A stretch of DNA of 64,000 nt from the NCBI RefSeq assembly GCF_012516315.1, contig NZ_CP051185.1, forward strand, positions 3,151,403 through 3,215,402, in the 5' to 3' direction. The notes under the pieces are model-generated. The model did no database searches. It was not told where the DNA came from and saw only the letters and a program-made list of their open reading frames with translations. Each line of letters starts with the position of its first letter. The first letter of the stretch is position 1. The DNA is from Limnospira fusiformis SAG 85.79 (GTDB lineage Bacteria; Cyanobacteriota; Cyanobacteriia; Cyanobacteriales; Microcoleaceae). The translations under genes and the position numbers were made by a program. Positions 28,180 through 38,371 of the stretch are shown here, one piece after another.

Positions 28180-28719
28180 ATGTTCAATTCCAGACTCTCC
28201 AATCGGCGCAGCGAAAGGAGATATTCTCTATTGATTCGATGCTGTTTGATTCTGGTTGCTGTCCTGATATCCTTGGGCATTACAACGCCAAGTATAGGTC
28301 AGTATTCTGTTAGTGCGATCGGTACTGTTGATTTTGTACCGCCAGAATTTCAACTGGGCCAGGAACTCTATTTAGAAAACTGCGCTACTTGCCATATTCC
28401 TATTCCGCCGTCAGTTTTACCGAGACAGACTTGGCAACAAATTCTCCAGGATAGTCAACATTATGGCACTCAAATTGAACCTTTAGTGGATCCGGCTCGC
28501 CTGTTGGTGTGGAATTATCTCCGCCATTTTTCCCGTTCTATGACTGTGGCTGAAGAGGGTATCCCTTTTAGAATTGAGCGATCGCGCTTTTTTAGGGCGC
28601 TACATCCCCGCGTAGAATTTACGGAACCCATTAATATTCATAATTGCCAAACCTGTCATCCGGGTGCATCTGATTATAACTTCCGTCTTTTGACTCCAGA
28701 ATGGGAAGATTCTCCGTAG
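28180..28719 (+). CDS. Diheme cytochrome c (DHC family), exported
   Basis: This 179-residue protein has a basic N-terminus and a signal/anchor segment ('LLIRCCLILVAVLISLGI', about 18-37), then two haem c motifs: 'CATCH' (about 69-73) and 'CQTCH' (about 158-162). It matches the small DHC family of bacterial/cyanobacterial diheme cytochromes. It should sit in the periplasm or thylakoid lumen as an electron carrier; the partner is unknown. It starts 15 bp after the MBL gene on the same strand, so the two are probably co-transcribed. Confidence 0.85.
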   Translation: MFNSRLSNRRSERRYSLLIRCCLILVAVLISLGITTPSIGQYSVSAIGTVDFVPPEFQLGQELYLENCATCHIPIPPSVLPRQTWQQILQDSQHYGTQIEPLVDPARLLVWNYLRHFSRSMTVAEEGIPFRIERSRFFRALHPRVEFTEPINIHNCQTCHPGASDYNFRLLTPEWEDSP

Positions 28720-28726
28720 TAAATTT

Positions 28727-30370
28727 TTACCAATTCTCTCGAGGATGACGGGGATTATCCCAATCATCTTGAGATGAATCTTGATCTAAATAGGGGGCAA
28801 TATCTGAGGGTTTGTCTAATTCTAATTCTAGTTCATCATCGGACTCTGCTGATGATTGATCGAGGTTCAATGGTTCAATCACGCGGGCGATCGCATCTTG
28901 AATAAATCCTCGCACAAACTCATCTCGCCGATTAAGTTGAAATTGTCGCTGCACCACCTCTGTTATACCCCCATCTCCCCAATCTTGATTTTGGCGAAAA
29001 TACTCGATAAAACTACGCCCCGCAATTCGGGTTAAATAAGCGGCAGTTATCCCTTGAATCGCCTTACCAACTACAATAGTACCGATGTGAAAATGTAGGG
29101 CGGTAGCTACTAATTGAATCGCACCTTTAACAATGCCTAAACTGCCTAAAGTTTTCGCGAGAGATAACGCCAACTCTCGCCCTCTATCCATATTTAATTT
29201 ACACCCATATATTTTGCCAATTTCTACTACCATTTGGGCATTAACTGCCGCAGTCGCTAATAAATCTACCACCGGAAGCGGCGTAACAGCAATAGCCCCA
29301 GCCCCAATCCACTGATATCTATCGACAATTTGTTCGGCTTGGCGTAGACGTTGATTATCAATTAAACGCCGCGCTTCTTCGCCTAATCTTTGAGACTGGA
29401 GAAGGATATTATCAGCTATTAATTCTTCCCCTTCGGCGCGTAGAATTGTGGCGATTTTATGAATAAGTGGCATGATATCAGGCTCAGGTTTAAATGTATC
29501 TCCATTGTCCAGATTAATTAGTTGAGGATTAGCGGCGATCGCTATGACATCTTCCGGAGAAATAAACCCGCTCACTCGTTGCTTTAATCGATTTAAAATC
29601 TGATTTTTATCAGCTTCTGTATACAAGTCGGTTTTGTTAAAAATTAATAGCGATCGCTTACCCATTTCCGCCAAATTACGCAGAGGATATAATTCGGATT
29701 GACGCAAATCATTATCCACCACAAATAATAATAAATCTGCCTCGGTAGCCAGGGTTCTAGCCATTTCTGAACGAGTTACTCCCCCTTCTCCAACCTCCCC
29801 AATTCCCGGAGTATCAATGATTAAAATTTCCCGATTTAACCCCTTTAATTCGAGTCGATAAGTTTCCCCATTTATGGTAGTTCCCATGGGTGCGTCAACC
29901 CGCCCGACCATCTCCCCCATTAACCCATTAACCAGAGATGTTTTCCCGGCGGAACCTGTGCCAAATATCACCACCTGAATGCTACCTTGAGATAGGTTAG
30001 CTTGTATATCCTGAGAACGACTTATTAACGCCTGACGTGCTACTTCATCTTGAATTTGATTAACCTGTTGTCGGATAGCTTTTAAAGACGTTTCAGCCGC
30101 CTCGGATTTATCCAAAGGGATACGCAAGTTATGGCGGCGTTTTTTCCTCCCATTACTTCCAAATTGAAACAGCCTCAAATAGTAGAAAAACGTATACATC
30201 AATAACCCTAGCAAACCTATTAACACAACTAGCAACAAATTTGCTAAAATCGGGTTAGCCATCCACGCCACTTGACTGTATAACCAAGAAATCGATGTGA
30301 CTAGCCAAATCATTAAACCCAGGATGACACAAACACCCACAATGATGATGAAAAGGCGGTATAAAGGCAT
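28727..30370 (-). CDS. Membrane-associated GTPase with DUF697 domain
   Basis: This 547-residue protein has two N-terminal membrane segments (about 5-35 and 40-65) and a short basic linker. A GTPase domain follows with P-loop 'GTGSAGKTSLVN' (about 137), G3 'IDTPGIGEVG' and G4 'IFNKTD', then a hydrophobic DUF697 (YcjF-type) region (about 345-480). The C-terminal tail is acidic. Cyanobacteria carry several such GTPases of unknown function; a role in membrane organisation is inference. It is convergent with the diheme cytochrome gene, with an 8-bp gap. Confidence 0.85.
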   Translation of the reverse strand: MPLYRLFIIIVGVCVILGLMIWLVTSISWLYSQVAWMANPILANLLLVVLIGLLGLLMYTFFYYLRLFQFGSNGRKKRRHNLRIPLDKSEAAETSLKAIRQQVNQIQDEVARQALISRSQDIQANLSQGSIQVVIFGTGSAGKTSLVNGLMGEMVGRVDAPMGTTINGETYRLELKGLNREILIIDTPGIGEVGEGGVTRSEMARTLATEADLLLFVVDNDLRQSELYPLRNLAEMGKRSLLIFNKTDLYTEADKNQILNRLKQRVSGFISPEDVIAIAANPQLINLDNGDTFKPEPDIMPLIHKIATILRAEGEELIADNILLQSQRLGEEARRLIDNQRLRQAEQIVDRYQWIGAGAIAVTPLPVVDLLATAAVNAQMVVEIGKIYGCKLNMDRGRELALSLAKTLGSLGIVKGAIQLVATALHFHIGTIVVGKAIQGITAAYLTRIAGRSFIEYFRQNQDWGDGGITEVVQRQFQLNRRDEFVRGFIQDAIARVIEPLNLDQSSAESDDELELELDKPSDIAPYLDQDSSQDDWDNPRHPRENW

Positions 30371-30568
30371 AATCTTATGGTTAATCTCAAATCAGTCTGT
30401 TTTCTATCATAGCTGGTTAATTTGGGGATTTTGACTGACCTATGCAGCTATTAGGATTTGGGCTAAAATGGTATAGGTACAAAATTGGGGGGCTGGTATA
30501 ATGCAATTATGGCTGGCTATTAGTTTCCCTTGGGGGGATAATCCCGGATAGATGATTGATAGGTTAAT

Positions 30569-31112
30569 CTAAATAACTAAGGTTTTCAGACCTTTGACTA
30601 AACGCCCAATTCCTTCGGCGGCGGTGTCTGGTTTTAACGCCCCATAAGCTACCCGTAAATAACAGCCTTGTGACATACCAAAGGTAGTCCCCGGAATTAC
30701 GGCTACCCCAAACTGTTTAATCAGTTGTTGGGCTAATTCCATTGAGTCTAACTCTGTGTCTATTTTCAGCAGAAAGTAAAACGCGCCATCAGCTTGCGGA
30801 ATTGTGCAAAAATCTGATAATTGGCTGAGTTCATTGAGAAATATATCCCGAACTTCCGTGATGGTTTTAATATGATTTTGGCAATATTCATAACCTACTT
30901 TTAACGCGCCTAAAGCTACATATTGGGAGATGACGGGAGGACAGATTAAGATGGTATCTTGAACTTTTTGGATGGGGATTAGTAAGTGTTCAGGAATTAG
31001 CATATATCCAATGCGCCAGGATGCAAAACCGTAGGCTTTGGATAAACTGAAGAGAGAAATTGTGTGGGATTCACTGTTAGGAAAGAATGGCGGTTTATAG
31101 GTAAAAATTCTA
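30569..31112 (-). pseudogene. Class I aminotransferase, C-terminal fragment
   Basis: The PLP-dependent aminotransferase sequence is readable from 'YKPPFFPNSES...SLSKAYGFASWRIGYM' (the PLP-lysine region 'SLSKAYG') through 'PQADGAFYFLLKI' to 'GCYLRVAYGA'. It lacks the N-terminal two-thirds and its own start. An ATG at 31003 gives a 144-residue open frame, but it begins after the catalytic lysine. Upstream lies a truncated phzF gene, so a deletion probably fused two remnants. Confidence 0.75.
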
Positions 31113-31210
31113 GGCTTTCTAAGGAACTACAATCATTACCAAATAGAAAAATAAACCCCATTGAGAGGGACGATTAAAAGGAATCCTACCACTTTTGAAT
31201 GAAGTTATCG

Positions 31211-31480
31211 TCAAAATCCGGCATCCAAACCCAAAAGTCCTGGTGTAGGATTACCCGCAACCCACCACAATTCTTTGGAAGGGGTAAAAATCCTGACATC
31301 ATAGCCACCATCAACCATTCCCTCGGAACGGATAAAAGTAGTTTCTGAATAATTAATTTCCTGGGCAATTTCTAACATTTCCTCATCGGACAGAGAGGAA
31401 ACACCCTCACCGAAGAAAACAGCGAGTTGATTTCCGGCATATTTAGCTTCTGCAAAAACATCAACGATGTAGAAATTCAT
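31211..31480 (-). pseudogene. PhzF-family isomerase/epimerase, N-terminal fragment
   Basis: The start 'MNFYIVDVFAEAKYAGNQLAVF' and 'INYSETTFI', 'GGYDVRIFTPSKELWWVAGNPT' match the PhzF family N-terminal half, including the catalytic Glu in 'SETTF'. After 'GNPTPG' the frame leaves the family pattern and stops, where a full protein would continue for about 200 residues. It begins 6 bp after the trpE stop on the same strand, so it may still be transcribed. Confidence 0.75.
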
Positions 31481-31485
31481 AAAAA

Positions 31486-33030
31486 CTAACTCTGAGAAGT
31501 TTTCAGACAGCTAATGGCTTCCAATAACCCCCGCGCCTTATTGAGGGTTTCCTCATATTCCTTTTCCGGTTGGGAGTCAGCCACAAGTCCAGCCCCCGCT
31601 TGTACAGAAACTTGATTTATACCATCTTCCCCCTGACGGACAATCATAGTGCGGATCGTGATAGCCGTGTTTAGTTGTCCCTCAAAATCATAATAGCCAT
31701 AAACGCCGGAATATGGACCTCGGCGGCTAGGTTCCAACTCATTAATAATTTCCATAGCCCGAATTTTCGGCGCACCGCTAACAGTCCCAGCGGGAAAACA
31801 GGCTTTTAATAAATCCCAAGCAGTTTGATCATCTGCTAAGTCTCCCACCACATTACTAACAATGTGCATAACATGGGAATAGCGTTCGACGACCATCAAC
31901 TGATCAACCATTACGGTTCCATTTTGGCAGACGCGCCCTAAATCATTACGTCCGAGGTCTACTAGCATAACGTGCTCGGCGATTTCTTTGGGGTCCTGTA
32001 GCAAATCTTGCTCTAGGTGTTGATCCTCCTGGGAGTTTTTACCACGGCGGCGGGTTCCAGCAATGGGGCGAACGGTGGCGCGCGCCTTTCCGTCAATGTT
32101 TTTTTCGGCTTTGACCATCACTTCCGGGCTAGATCCAATCATCTGCCAATCCCCAAAGTTAAAATAAGCCATATAGGGGGAAGGATTGATTAAACGCAGG
32201 GATCTATACAAGGAGAAAGGATCGCCTTGGTATTGTGCCGCCAGGCGTTGGGAAATGACGACCTGAAAGATATCTCCCGCCCTAATATAGTCCTTCGCCC
32301 GGTCAACAGCAGCACAAAACTGGTCGCGGGAGAAATTGCTGCTGTATTGGCGTGATGTTTCGGTATCATCAGATTTGTTGCTATCGGGGGGAGTCCATTG
32401 TAATAGGGTACTCTGACGAGATAGGGGAGATCTCAGTTTATCTACCAATTGAGTAACGCGATCGCAAGCCTGTTGATAGGCTGTTTCTGGGTCTGTTTCC
32501 CGCAGGTCAGCATAAGATATAGCCCAAACCTTGCGCTTCACCTGGTCAAAAATTAGTAAACTATCAAGCTGCATCCATAGGCCATCGGGTAAATCATCGT
32601 CTGTAAGGGGATAAATGGGGACTCGTGGTTCAATCCAGTTGATTAATTCATAACCCCAAAACCCGAACAGTCCCCCAATTCCCGGCGGTAGTTCTGGCAA
32701 TTTGACAGGTTGATAGGGTTTAAGACAGTCAGCTAATACCTTAAACGGATCGCCTTGAAAATCTTGTTGTTGACCGTCCCTAAATTTTTGAATCATGCGA
32801 TCGCCGCGGGCGGATAAAGTCCACAGAGGATCACAACCCAGAAAGCTGTAACGCCCAATTTTCTCCCCACCTTCGACTGACTCCAACAGGAAGCTGTAAG
32901 GTTGACCTGCACAAACCCGATACCACGCCGAAACTGGTGTATCCAAGTCCGCCACCCACTCCTGATAGACAGGAATGAAGTTACCCCTAGCCTGTAGTTG
33001 GCAGAATTGGGAGAAATCTGGAAAAATCAT
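31486..33030 (-). CDS. trpE: Anthranilate synthase component I
   Basis: This 514-residue chorismate-binding enzyme converts chorismate and ammonia (from TrpG) to anthranilate, the first step of tryptophan synthesis. Visible signatures are the N-terminal '[18 protein letters not shown]', including the LLES motif that binds feedback tryptophan; '[10 protein letters not shown]'; '[16 protein letters not shown]'; and '[18 protein letters not shown]'. The length is normal. The gene is downstream of psaD on the same strand, with about 200 bp between them that hold a small repeat. Confidence 0.95.
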   Translation of the reverse strand: MIFPDFSQFCQLQARGNFIPVYQEWVADLDTPVSAWYRVCAGQPYSFLLESVEGGEKIGRYSFLGCDPLWTLSARGDRMIQKFRDGQQQDFQGDPFKVLADCLKPYQPVKLPELPPGIGGLFGFWGYELINWIEPRVPIYPLTDDDLPDGLWMQLDSLLIFDQVKRKVWAISYADLRETDPETAYQQACDRVTQLVDKLRSPLSRQSTLLQWTPPDSNKSDDTETSRQYSSNFSRDQFCAAVDRAKDYIRAGDIFQVVISQRLAAQYQGDPFSLYRSLRLINPSPYMAYFNFGDWQMIGSSPEVMVKAEKNIDGKARATVRPIAGTRRRGKNSQEDQHLEQDLLQDPKEIAEHVMLVDLGRNDLGRVCQNGTVMVDQLMVVERYSHVMHIVSNVVGDLADDQTAWDLLKACFPAGTVSGAPKIRAMEIINELEPSRRGPYSGVYGYYDFEGQLNTAITIRTMIVRQGEDGINQVSVQAGAGLVADSQPEKEYEETLNKARGLLEAISCLKTSQS

Positions 33031-33160
33031 CGTTGTAATTTTTGGGAAAATTGGTAGCTGAATTTAATGCTACGGTGTATCAAAAATAACAGAAAATGCT
33101 GGTTTTTGGTGAAAAATCAGGAACCAGCAAACCTGATCTTATAGGGAGTTTACCTGTACT

Positions 33161-33223
33161 GTAGGGGTGGGTGCTACAAAAGCTCATTATCTGAATGAAA
33201 AGTCCGGTGAACCCGCCCCTACC
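33161..33223. repeat. MITE-like small repeat, intergenic copy
   Basis: GTAGGGGTGGGTG...GAACCCGCCCCTAC, 63 bp, with complementary ends and a centre different from the copies at 10109 and 19408. It lies between psaD and trpE. Confidence 0.7.
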
Positions 33224-33232
33224 CATAGACCC

Positions 33233-33661
33233 CTAAGACTCGTAGGTGGCTTTACCGCTGAATTTGACACTAGCTGGGTTGGGGTTGTCACCAATCTTGC
33301 GATCGATTTTTCCGTTGAACTCCCGACCTTCGTTAACTTTCTCAGGGAAAACGCCATCTTTGGGGTGGAGATATTCCATTTCGCCATTGGGGAAAATCCG
33401 ATAGATTTTGAAATCCTCGATTTTCGGCTTGAATTTAGTCCGCAGTTGGGTTCCCAAGGCGAGACACTGCTCTTTGCGAGCCAGATAGAGCAAGTTTTCT
33501 CCCTCGTTCATAATAGCTGCGCCACCTGTGGGCATTTCAAACACCTGTTCTTTGGTGCTGGTCCAGGTAATGGCATATTTCTCCTCAACTTGGGCTTTGG
33601 TGAGAAGACCACCTGTGCTACCACCGAATTTGGGAGCTTTTCCTGTCAGTGTTTCTACCAT
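33233..33661 (-). CDS. psaD: Photosystem I reaction center subunit II
   Basis: This 142-residue stromal (cytoplasmic-side) subunit of photosystem I docks ferredoxin. It matches PsaD along its full length: '[12 protein letters not shown]'-like start ('[15 protein letters not shown]'), '[10 protein letters not shown]', '[21 protein letters not shown]', 'YRIFPNGE' and '[12 protein letters not shown]'. It is an essential photosynthesis gene and the clearest cyanobacterial marker in the window. Confidence 0.97.
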
Positions 33662-33857
33662 AGAAAATTATCTCAAAGGTTTTTACGGGATCCTATCACT
33701 GATAATACCTTCTCAGTAGCGATCGTAAAGATCCGTTACACAGATATCCACAGCAGCCATAAAAACAGCCAAACCCTGCCCTAACCCCTCGCGCGCGATC
33801 GCTCGCACAGGTAGGGATTAGCGCCAGGGCTGGTCATGATTGAGCCTGAGCAAAACC

Positions 33858-33944
33858 GGAGAGGGTGGGATTCGAACCCACGAGGAGCTTGCACCCCTAA
33901 CGAATTTCGAGTCCGTCGCAATCGACCATCTCTGCCACCTCTCC
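33858..33944 (-). tRNA. tRNA-Ser (anticodon CGA)
   Basis: This 87-nt type II tRNA has the acceptor stem GGAGAGG/CCTCTCC, anticodon arm ACGGA-CTCGAAA-TTCGT (anticodon CGA), a long variable arm (AGGGGTGCAAGCTCCTC), and T-arm GTGGGTTCGAATCCCAC. The CCA end is not encoded. Confidence 0.93.
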
Positions 33945-34107
33945 AGGCATTTCCAAGCTCATTAATCATTATAGCATTTCCCAGGGAAATTTCAACAAAA
34001 AAGCTGTAGGTCTTGGTTGGCCAACAGACACAGAAAAGCACCCCACTCTAATGCTGCGAACTGGTTGGACTCCATTTTAGAGATCGGCGGTTACTTCTGC
34101 TGATTTT

Positions 34108-34815
34108 CTAATTGCATAGGGATTCGGGATCAACTCCCCCCTGATACTCGCAGGTAAAACCATTTACACACCAGGAAGCCATATCGACTTCTGGAAGGTG
34201 AACAATATCAGAACAACTCGGTTGCCAGATCTGGCTAAAAAAAGCCCAAAGTATGGCTCTGCTGAGGTCTAATATGGTTTTGATCAGAGATTCTGTGTTC
34301 CCGGGTATCCCGGATTCTTCTACTAATTCCATTTCAGGCCAAATCCCATGGGCTCCTAACATGATTTTAGCCATCCATTGGGCCCTGGGAAGGTGGGTAT
34401 CTGAGGTGAGGATTTTTACATGGCGCGCACCCCATTGGGTGAGTAAGGGTTGACTAAACATATAATTCCCGAAGGTGGAGTTGGCACATTTTTCTAACCA
34501 AACTCCTTGGCTGGGGGCTTTGTTGCGCTCAAATAGCTTGACAATGCAGGGATCGTCGGAACCTTTAGAAATGATAATGGGGATTTGTGGATATTCTGTG
34601 GCTAGTTGGGAAACATAGATTTCTCGGCGGATACTTCCCCCCAATACTAAGAAGGTATCAACGGGTTCTCTAGCGGACGATCGCATTATTAACAGGTGAT
34701 TGACCAGTCCTAGACTCATGAATAACATTAAGGCGCACGCTGCTATGAGCAAAATTTTGACTCGGCGGCGCGCGCCTTGTCTAATCAACCTGGGGGTGTT
34801 CTGAGGCTTACTCAT
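34108..34815 (-). CDS. YdcF-like (DUF218/SanA/ElyC family) membrane protein
   Basis: This 235-residue protein has one N-terminal membrane segment ('LLIAACALMLFMSLGLV', about 20-45), then a DUF218 fold: 'DTFLVLGGSIRREIYV', 'IIISKGSDD', 'STFGNYMFS', 'VKILTSDTHLPRAQWM'. Relatives act in envelope/peptidoglycan precursor homeostasis; the specific role here is unknown. The C-terminal tail is unusually rich in Cys and Trp. Confidence 0.8.
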   Translation of the reverse strand: MSKPQNTPRLIRQGARRRVKILLIAACALMLFMSLGLVNHLLIMRSSAREPVDTFLVLGGSIRREIYVSQLATEYPQIPIIISKGSDDPCIVKLFERNKAPSQGVWLEKCANSTFGNYMFSQPLLTQWGARHVKILTSDTHLPRAQWMAKIMLGAHGIWPEMELVEESGIPGNTESLIKTILDLSRAILWAFFSQIWQPSCSDIVHLPEVDMASWCVNGFTCEYQGGVDPESLCN

Positions 34816-34894
34816 CTAAGGCGTACCAAATCCTACTGCTATAATGTCAAGTTGTGGAGACTTCCGCAGGCTGATACGGAATCCAATTAATAGC

Positions 34895-35251
34895 ATGAGC
34901 ATACCCAAAATTTGGCAACAATTTTTTTTCTTAGGTTCCCTAAGTTTCACGGTGACTGTCTCTACGATGGCTGCTGCTGAATCTCCTAGTTACCAACAAC
35001 AACCCAGGAATGCTTATCCTCAAGAGTTTGTCAGCAATTATGTGAGCAATTGTCGTGAGCGATCGCAGAGGTCAGGGCTAACCCCCCAACAAGCGCAAAC
35101 TATCTGTCAGTGTACCATTTTTGAGTATCAAGATCGATTTTCGATTGAGGAGTTTGTGGACATCGTACAGCAACTTCAGGAAACTGGACAAGCCCCAGAT
35201 GAATTGGTGGATGTAGCTTTAACCTGTAGTGCGAAACTGGACAATAATTAA
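34895..35251 (+). CDS. Small exported hypothetical protein
   Basis: From ATG 34895 it is a 118-residue protein with a signal-peptide-like N-terminus ('WQQFFFLGSLSFTVTVSTMAAA'). A mature part follows with three or four cysteines ('SNCRER', 'TICQCTIFEYQDRFSIEEF', 'ALTCSA'), which suggest disulfides. An upstream ATG at 34844 in the same frame is possible. The pattern resembles small cyanobacterial periplasmic proteins of unknown function. Confidence 0.65.
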   Translation: MSIPKIWQQFFFLGSLSFTVTVSTMAAAESPSYQQQPRNAYPQEFVSNYVSNCRERSQRSGLTPQQAQTICQCTIFEYQDRFSIEEFVDIVQQLQETGQAPDELVDVALTCSAKLDNN

Positions 35252-35264
35252 GGGGATGATGGTA

Positions 35265-35293
35265 AGGGCGCTATGACTAATCATTAGCGCCCT
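35265..35293. terminator. Bidirectional hairpin between convergent genes
   Basis: A perfect 9-bp stem, AGGGCGCTA / TAGCGCCCT, with an 11-base loop, placed between the stop of the small exported protein and the 3' end of the RTX gene. There is no long T-tract. Confidence 0.7.
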
Positions 35294-35300
35294 GAAACCG

Positions 35301-36116
35301 TCATAAGAAGTCGAAATAACTCGCGTCAATATCCAAAAAGAAATTATCCTGAATAACGGCTAACAGTTGCTGAGTACCATCTAGGGTGGTCTGAATAATT
35401 GCCGTTCCTTCTGGTAGACTAACATTGGTAGCAACAGATAGCTCCTGGGATGGAACTAATTCATGATTTTCTCTGCGTCCCCGTAACATCACCGTATCTT
35501 TCTCTGGGTCAAAATCACCGATCAGGGTGTAACCTCTTCCGGCGCGACTTATTCCCACTAGGGTATCATTTCCTTGGTCACCAAATAACAGATCATTACC
35601 ACTACCGCCTACTAGGTAGTCGTCTCCCTGACCGCCATAGATGGTATCATTACCGCCGTCACCATAAATTGTATCATTGCCCTGGTTGCCAAATAACAGG
35701 TCGTCATCTGCGCCACCGTAAATGATATCATCACCGATATCGCCGAATATGGTATCTCTACCTTCAGCCCCTGATAAGATATCATTACCCTGACCGCCAT
35801 AAATCAGGTCATCTCCCCCTTGACCATCTATGAAATCATCACCCATAAATCCGTAAATGGTATCATTACCGCCGCGACCTAGGATGACATCATTCCCATT
35901 GGTTCCAAATAACTCATCGTCATTGTTAGTACCAATTTGAGTCGTGGCTGGACTCAGGGGAGGCAATTGATCAAAATGATTCTGAAGCAGGAAAACATTA
36001 TTGCCAGGACCACCAAATAAGGTATCTATCTCATCTGTCGATACACGGGGAGGTACAGGGGTTGACGGGGTTGACGGGGTTTCGGTATTGGTTAGATTTA
36101 GAATTAGGTCTTCCAT
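35301..36116 (-). CDS. RTX-type calcium-binding protein
   Basis: This 271-residue protein has a Pro/Thr-rich start, then five to six blocks of hemolysin-type nonapeptide repeats (GGxGxDxxx; for example 'GRGGNDTIYG', 'GQGGDDLIYGGQGND', 'GDGGNDTIYGGQGDD', about 80-190). These form a parallel beta-roll that binds calcium outside the cell. The C-terminal domain ('AGRGYTLIGDFDPEKDTVML') is typical of secreted cyanobacterial RTX proteins and may carry the type I secretion signal. No catalytic domain is seen. A decayed paralogue lies just upstream (36258-36600). Confidence 0.85.
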   Translation of the reverse strand: MEDLILNLTNTETPSTPSTPVPPRVSTDEIDTLFGGPGNNVFLLQNHFDQLPPLSPATTQIGTNNDDELFGTNGNDVILGRGGNDTIYGFMGDDFIDGQGGDDLIYGGQGNDILSGAEGRDTIFGDIGDDIIYGGADDDLLFGNQGNDTIYGDGGNDTIYGGQGDDYLVGGSGNDLLFGDQGNDTLVGISRAGRGYTLIGDFDPEKDTVMLRGRRENHELVPSQELSVATNVSLPEGTAIIQTTLDGTQQLLAVIQDNFFLDIDASYFDFL

Positions 36117-36257
36117 GGGTATAAAAAATAAACAACAACTCGGACTTTGACTGTGTTTTCTGCTACCCTGATTTTAGCTCAGGAAATTTGGCTAAAAATC
36201 CGATATTTGGGTCGGCATGGTCATTTACTTGTACAACATGAACATTCTGGCGATTTA

Positions 36258-36600
36258 TTAAGAAAATCTAAAATAATTTTCCTCTAAATCGAAGCAGAAA
36301 ACGTCCTTGACTAGGGCAATTAAGTCAAAATCTCCTTGGCGATTTTGGCCAACAATTGCTGTACCGGGGGGTAATTGTTCGGGGGAAGGTTAGAGTCGAA
36401 AAGTTCCTCGGAAGTCCGTTAACTGGATGATATCCTCATCCAGAGCAAAGTGATCAATTAATGTATAACCAGGAACTCGATCGCTAATACCCATTAAGTA
36501 TCATCCCCCCTATCACCCAATAACAGGTCGCTACCTGTTTCACCTACGAGAGTCATTACCTTGACCTCCGTAAATGGTATCATCATCTCGGTGCTAGTAT
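36258..36600 (-). pseudogene. Decayed RTX paralogue, C-terminal part
   Basis: The last RTX repeats ('DDTIYGGQGND', then shifted 'TGSDLLLGDRGDDT') and a C-terminal domain parallel to the neighbour ('GISDRVPGYTLIDHFALDED', 'LPPGTAIVGQNRQGD', 'NYFRFS') are readable. They are broken by at least one frameshift and stops. Its 5' side ends at an IS1-family remnant. Confidence 0.75.
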
Positions 36601-37004
36601 TAGGTATCTGTACCAAAGTTGAAGACAGATTCAAAAGCGGCCAACAACGGTTCAAGTGTCGTGATTGTGGACCACAGTTTGTTGAAAACCCCACCAAAAA
36701 GGTGATTCACCAAGGAACACGGTCTCTGATTGACCGTTGGCGGACTGAGGGAATTCCCCAGGCTGGAATAGCAGGAGCCGTCCAAGTGCCTGAACCCTGG
36801 CTGCCAAACTACGTTAATCAGAAATATGTCTCTGTACGCCGCCAAGTCCAGGTAAGGCTCAAAAAAAGGGGGTTTAACAATACCTTGAGGCAAGGAGTGT
36901 CTCGCTTAGTAGGCAAGGCCTTGTCCTTTTCCAAGTGTTGGCAGAATCACATTAGTGCCTAATGGTATTTTATCGATCGCCACAAGGCATCATTACTTCT
37001 TTGA
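36600..37004 (+). pseudogene. IS1-family transposase remnant, internally deleted
   Basis: The InsA-like zinc-finger part ('QQRFKCRDCGPQFVENPTKK', 'WLPNYVNQKY') runs directly into the extreme C-terminus of InsB ('LSFSKCWQNHISA', stop, 'WYFIDRH'). The catalytic middle has been deleted. It is a different IS1 type from the element at 10349. Confidence 0.7.
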
Positions 37005-37081
37005 GGAATGCCCAAAAGTCCCATATTTATGGATTTCGGTAATAATTAAAACTGGAGACTGTGTGATTTTCATCATAGCAA

Positions 37082-38191
37082 TTAGTTACCCCTCAACCAA
37101 AACTCCAGTGGCGCACAATCAAACACCCATTCTAAGCCAAAATTATTAATAGTTTTGACTAAAATAATATCGTCCAAATTAACCTGATCTAACTTTAAGC
37201 TAAAATGCCATTGGTGGTCATAATTATCTGAGCAGGTAATTGTTTGCCGATAAACTAAGAGAGTATTTAGATAAACCAAAATTTCGGAAACCTGACCACC
37301 AGGGTTAATTTCGGAAACCCAACCCCCCAATTCCAAAACCCCATCAGCGGTAAGATGACAATGTTCAATTTTTCCTATAGGATGATGATAATATCGAAAA
37401 TTCTCCCAAGTCATGGTCGGATTTTTCGCCAAAATATATAGGTCTTGATACCGACAAATTCCCTGCGGTATGCGATGATAAACAGCCTGATGGTCGGAAA
37501 TATCAGCAATGGTATTAGCGACAAAATTTTCGCCGACATAACTGGTTCCATATTCCCCCAAGTCCAAAGTTCTGCTTTCACTATTCAGACAAAATAATAA
37601 CTCGGAATCATCAATCATTAAATGAGATGGTAATAAACTGCGATCATGGACGCTAAATAATAATAAACCGTTGGGATTAAGTAAGTCATATAACACCTTT
37701 AACCATTGGGAAAAGGTAGCTTTAGGGAGATGGCTAAAAAAGGAACAAGCCAAAATCACATCAAAACTCTGACTACAAAGATAGTCTTTTGGCTGAGAGG
37801 TAGACACAATACCATTAACGCCAAATTGTTCAACCTGAAACTTTACCCCCTCGGCATAAATATCAGAAATCCAGACTTTATCTGAGGGTATTTCTTGCAC
37901 AAAAAACCTGGTAGAGCGACCATAGCCACTAGCAAAGTCTAAAAAGGCACTGATTTTATGAAAGCTGCCAAAATGCCAATCAACGACTTGTTTGACGGCA
38001 TCAAAAATGCGAATGCCATTGCTATAGTAACGAATTATAGCGCGTTCAGGGCTGCCTTGATTTTGGAGGGCGAATAAATACATCTCATCCTGATTGTCAA
38101 TGGTTGAATTAAAGCGATCAGGAAACTTAACTTGATGGTTAACAAATGTTTTAATGGCTGGCATTTCAGCACCGGATATGGTATAATTCAT
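37082..38191 (-). CDS. SAM-dependent methyltransferase with C-terminal extension
   Basis: From ATG 38191 ('MNYTISGAEM') it has 369 residues. The class I methyltransferase core has motif I 'FLDFASGYGRSTRFF', post-I 'VWISDIYAEGV', and 'SFDVILACSFFSHLPKATFSQWLKVL', followed by 'LLLFSVHD'. A C-terminal beta-rich module of about 110 residues ('LELGGWVSEINPGGQVSEILV') resembles modules seen in methyltransferase/glycosyltransferase proteins of cell-surface glycan loci. The substrate is unknown. A longer open frame to 38296 is less likely. Confidence 0.75.
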   Translation of the reverse strand: MNYTISGAEMPAIKTFVNHQVKFPDRFNSTIDNQDEMYLFALQNQGSPERAIIRYYSNGIRIFDAVKQVVDWHFGSFHKISAFLDFASGYGRSTRFFVQEIPSDKVWISDIYAEGVKFQVEQFGVNGIVSTSQPKDYLCSQSFDVILACSFFSHLPKATFSQWLKVLYDLLNPNGLLLFSVHDRSLLPSHLMIDDSELLFCLNSESRTLDLGEYGTSYVGENFVANTIADISDHQAVYHRIPQGICRYQDLYILAKNPTMTWENFRYYHHPIGKIEHCHLTADGVLELGGWVSEINPGGQVSEILVYLNTLLVYRQTITCSDNYDHQWHFSLKLDQVNLDDIILVKTINNFGLEWVFDCAPLEFWLRGN

Positions 38192-38371
38192 ACAAGATAA
38201 TCCTCCAATATTGTGATATTTAGCTGGTGGAGACAGTCTAGCAGACTGGTTGGCACATCTCAACGGGAAGCGGTTGGCTCTGGAATGGGGATCCATGGTG
38301 GAGTTGAGAAAAAAGGTGATCGGAGGTTGTAAGATAAGATCAAGCTGTTGTTAACAACCCGATTCAAGATC

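Noticed and set aside
33167..33784. 205-residue open frame on the plus strand
   Set aside because: It is the antisense shadow of psaD.
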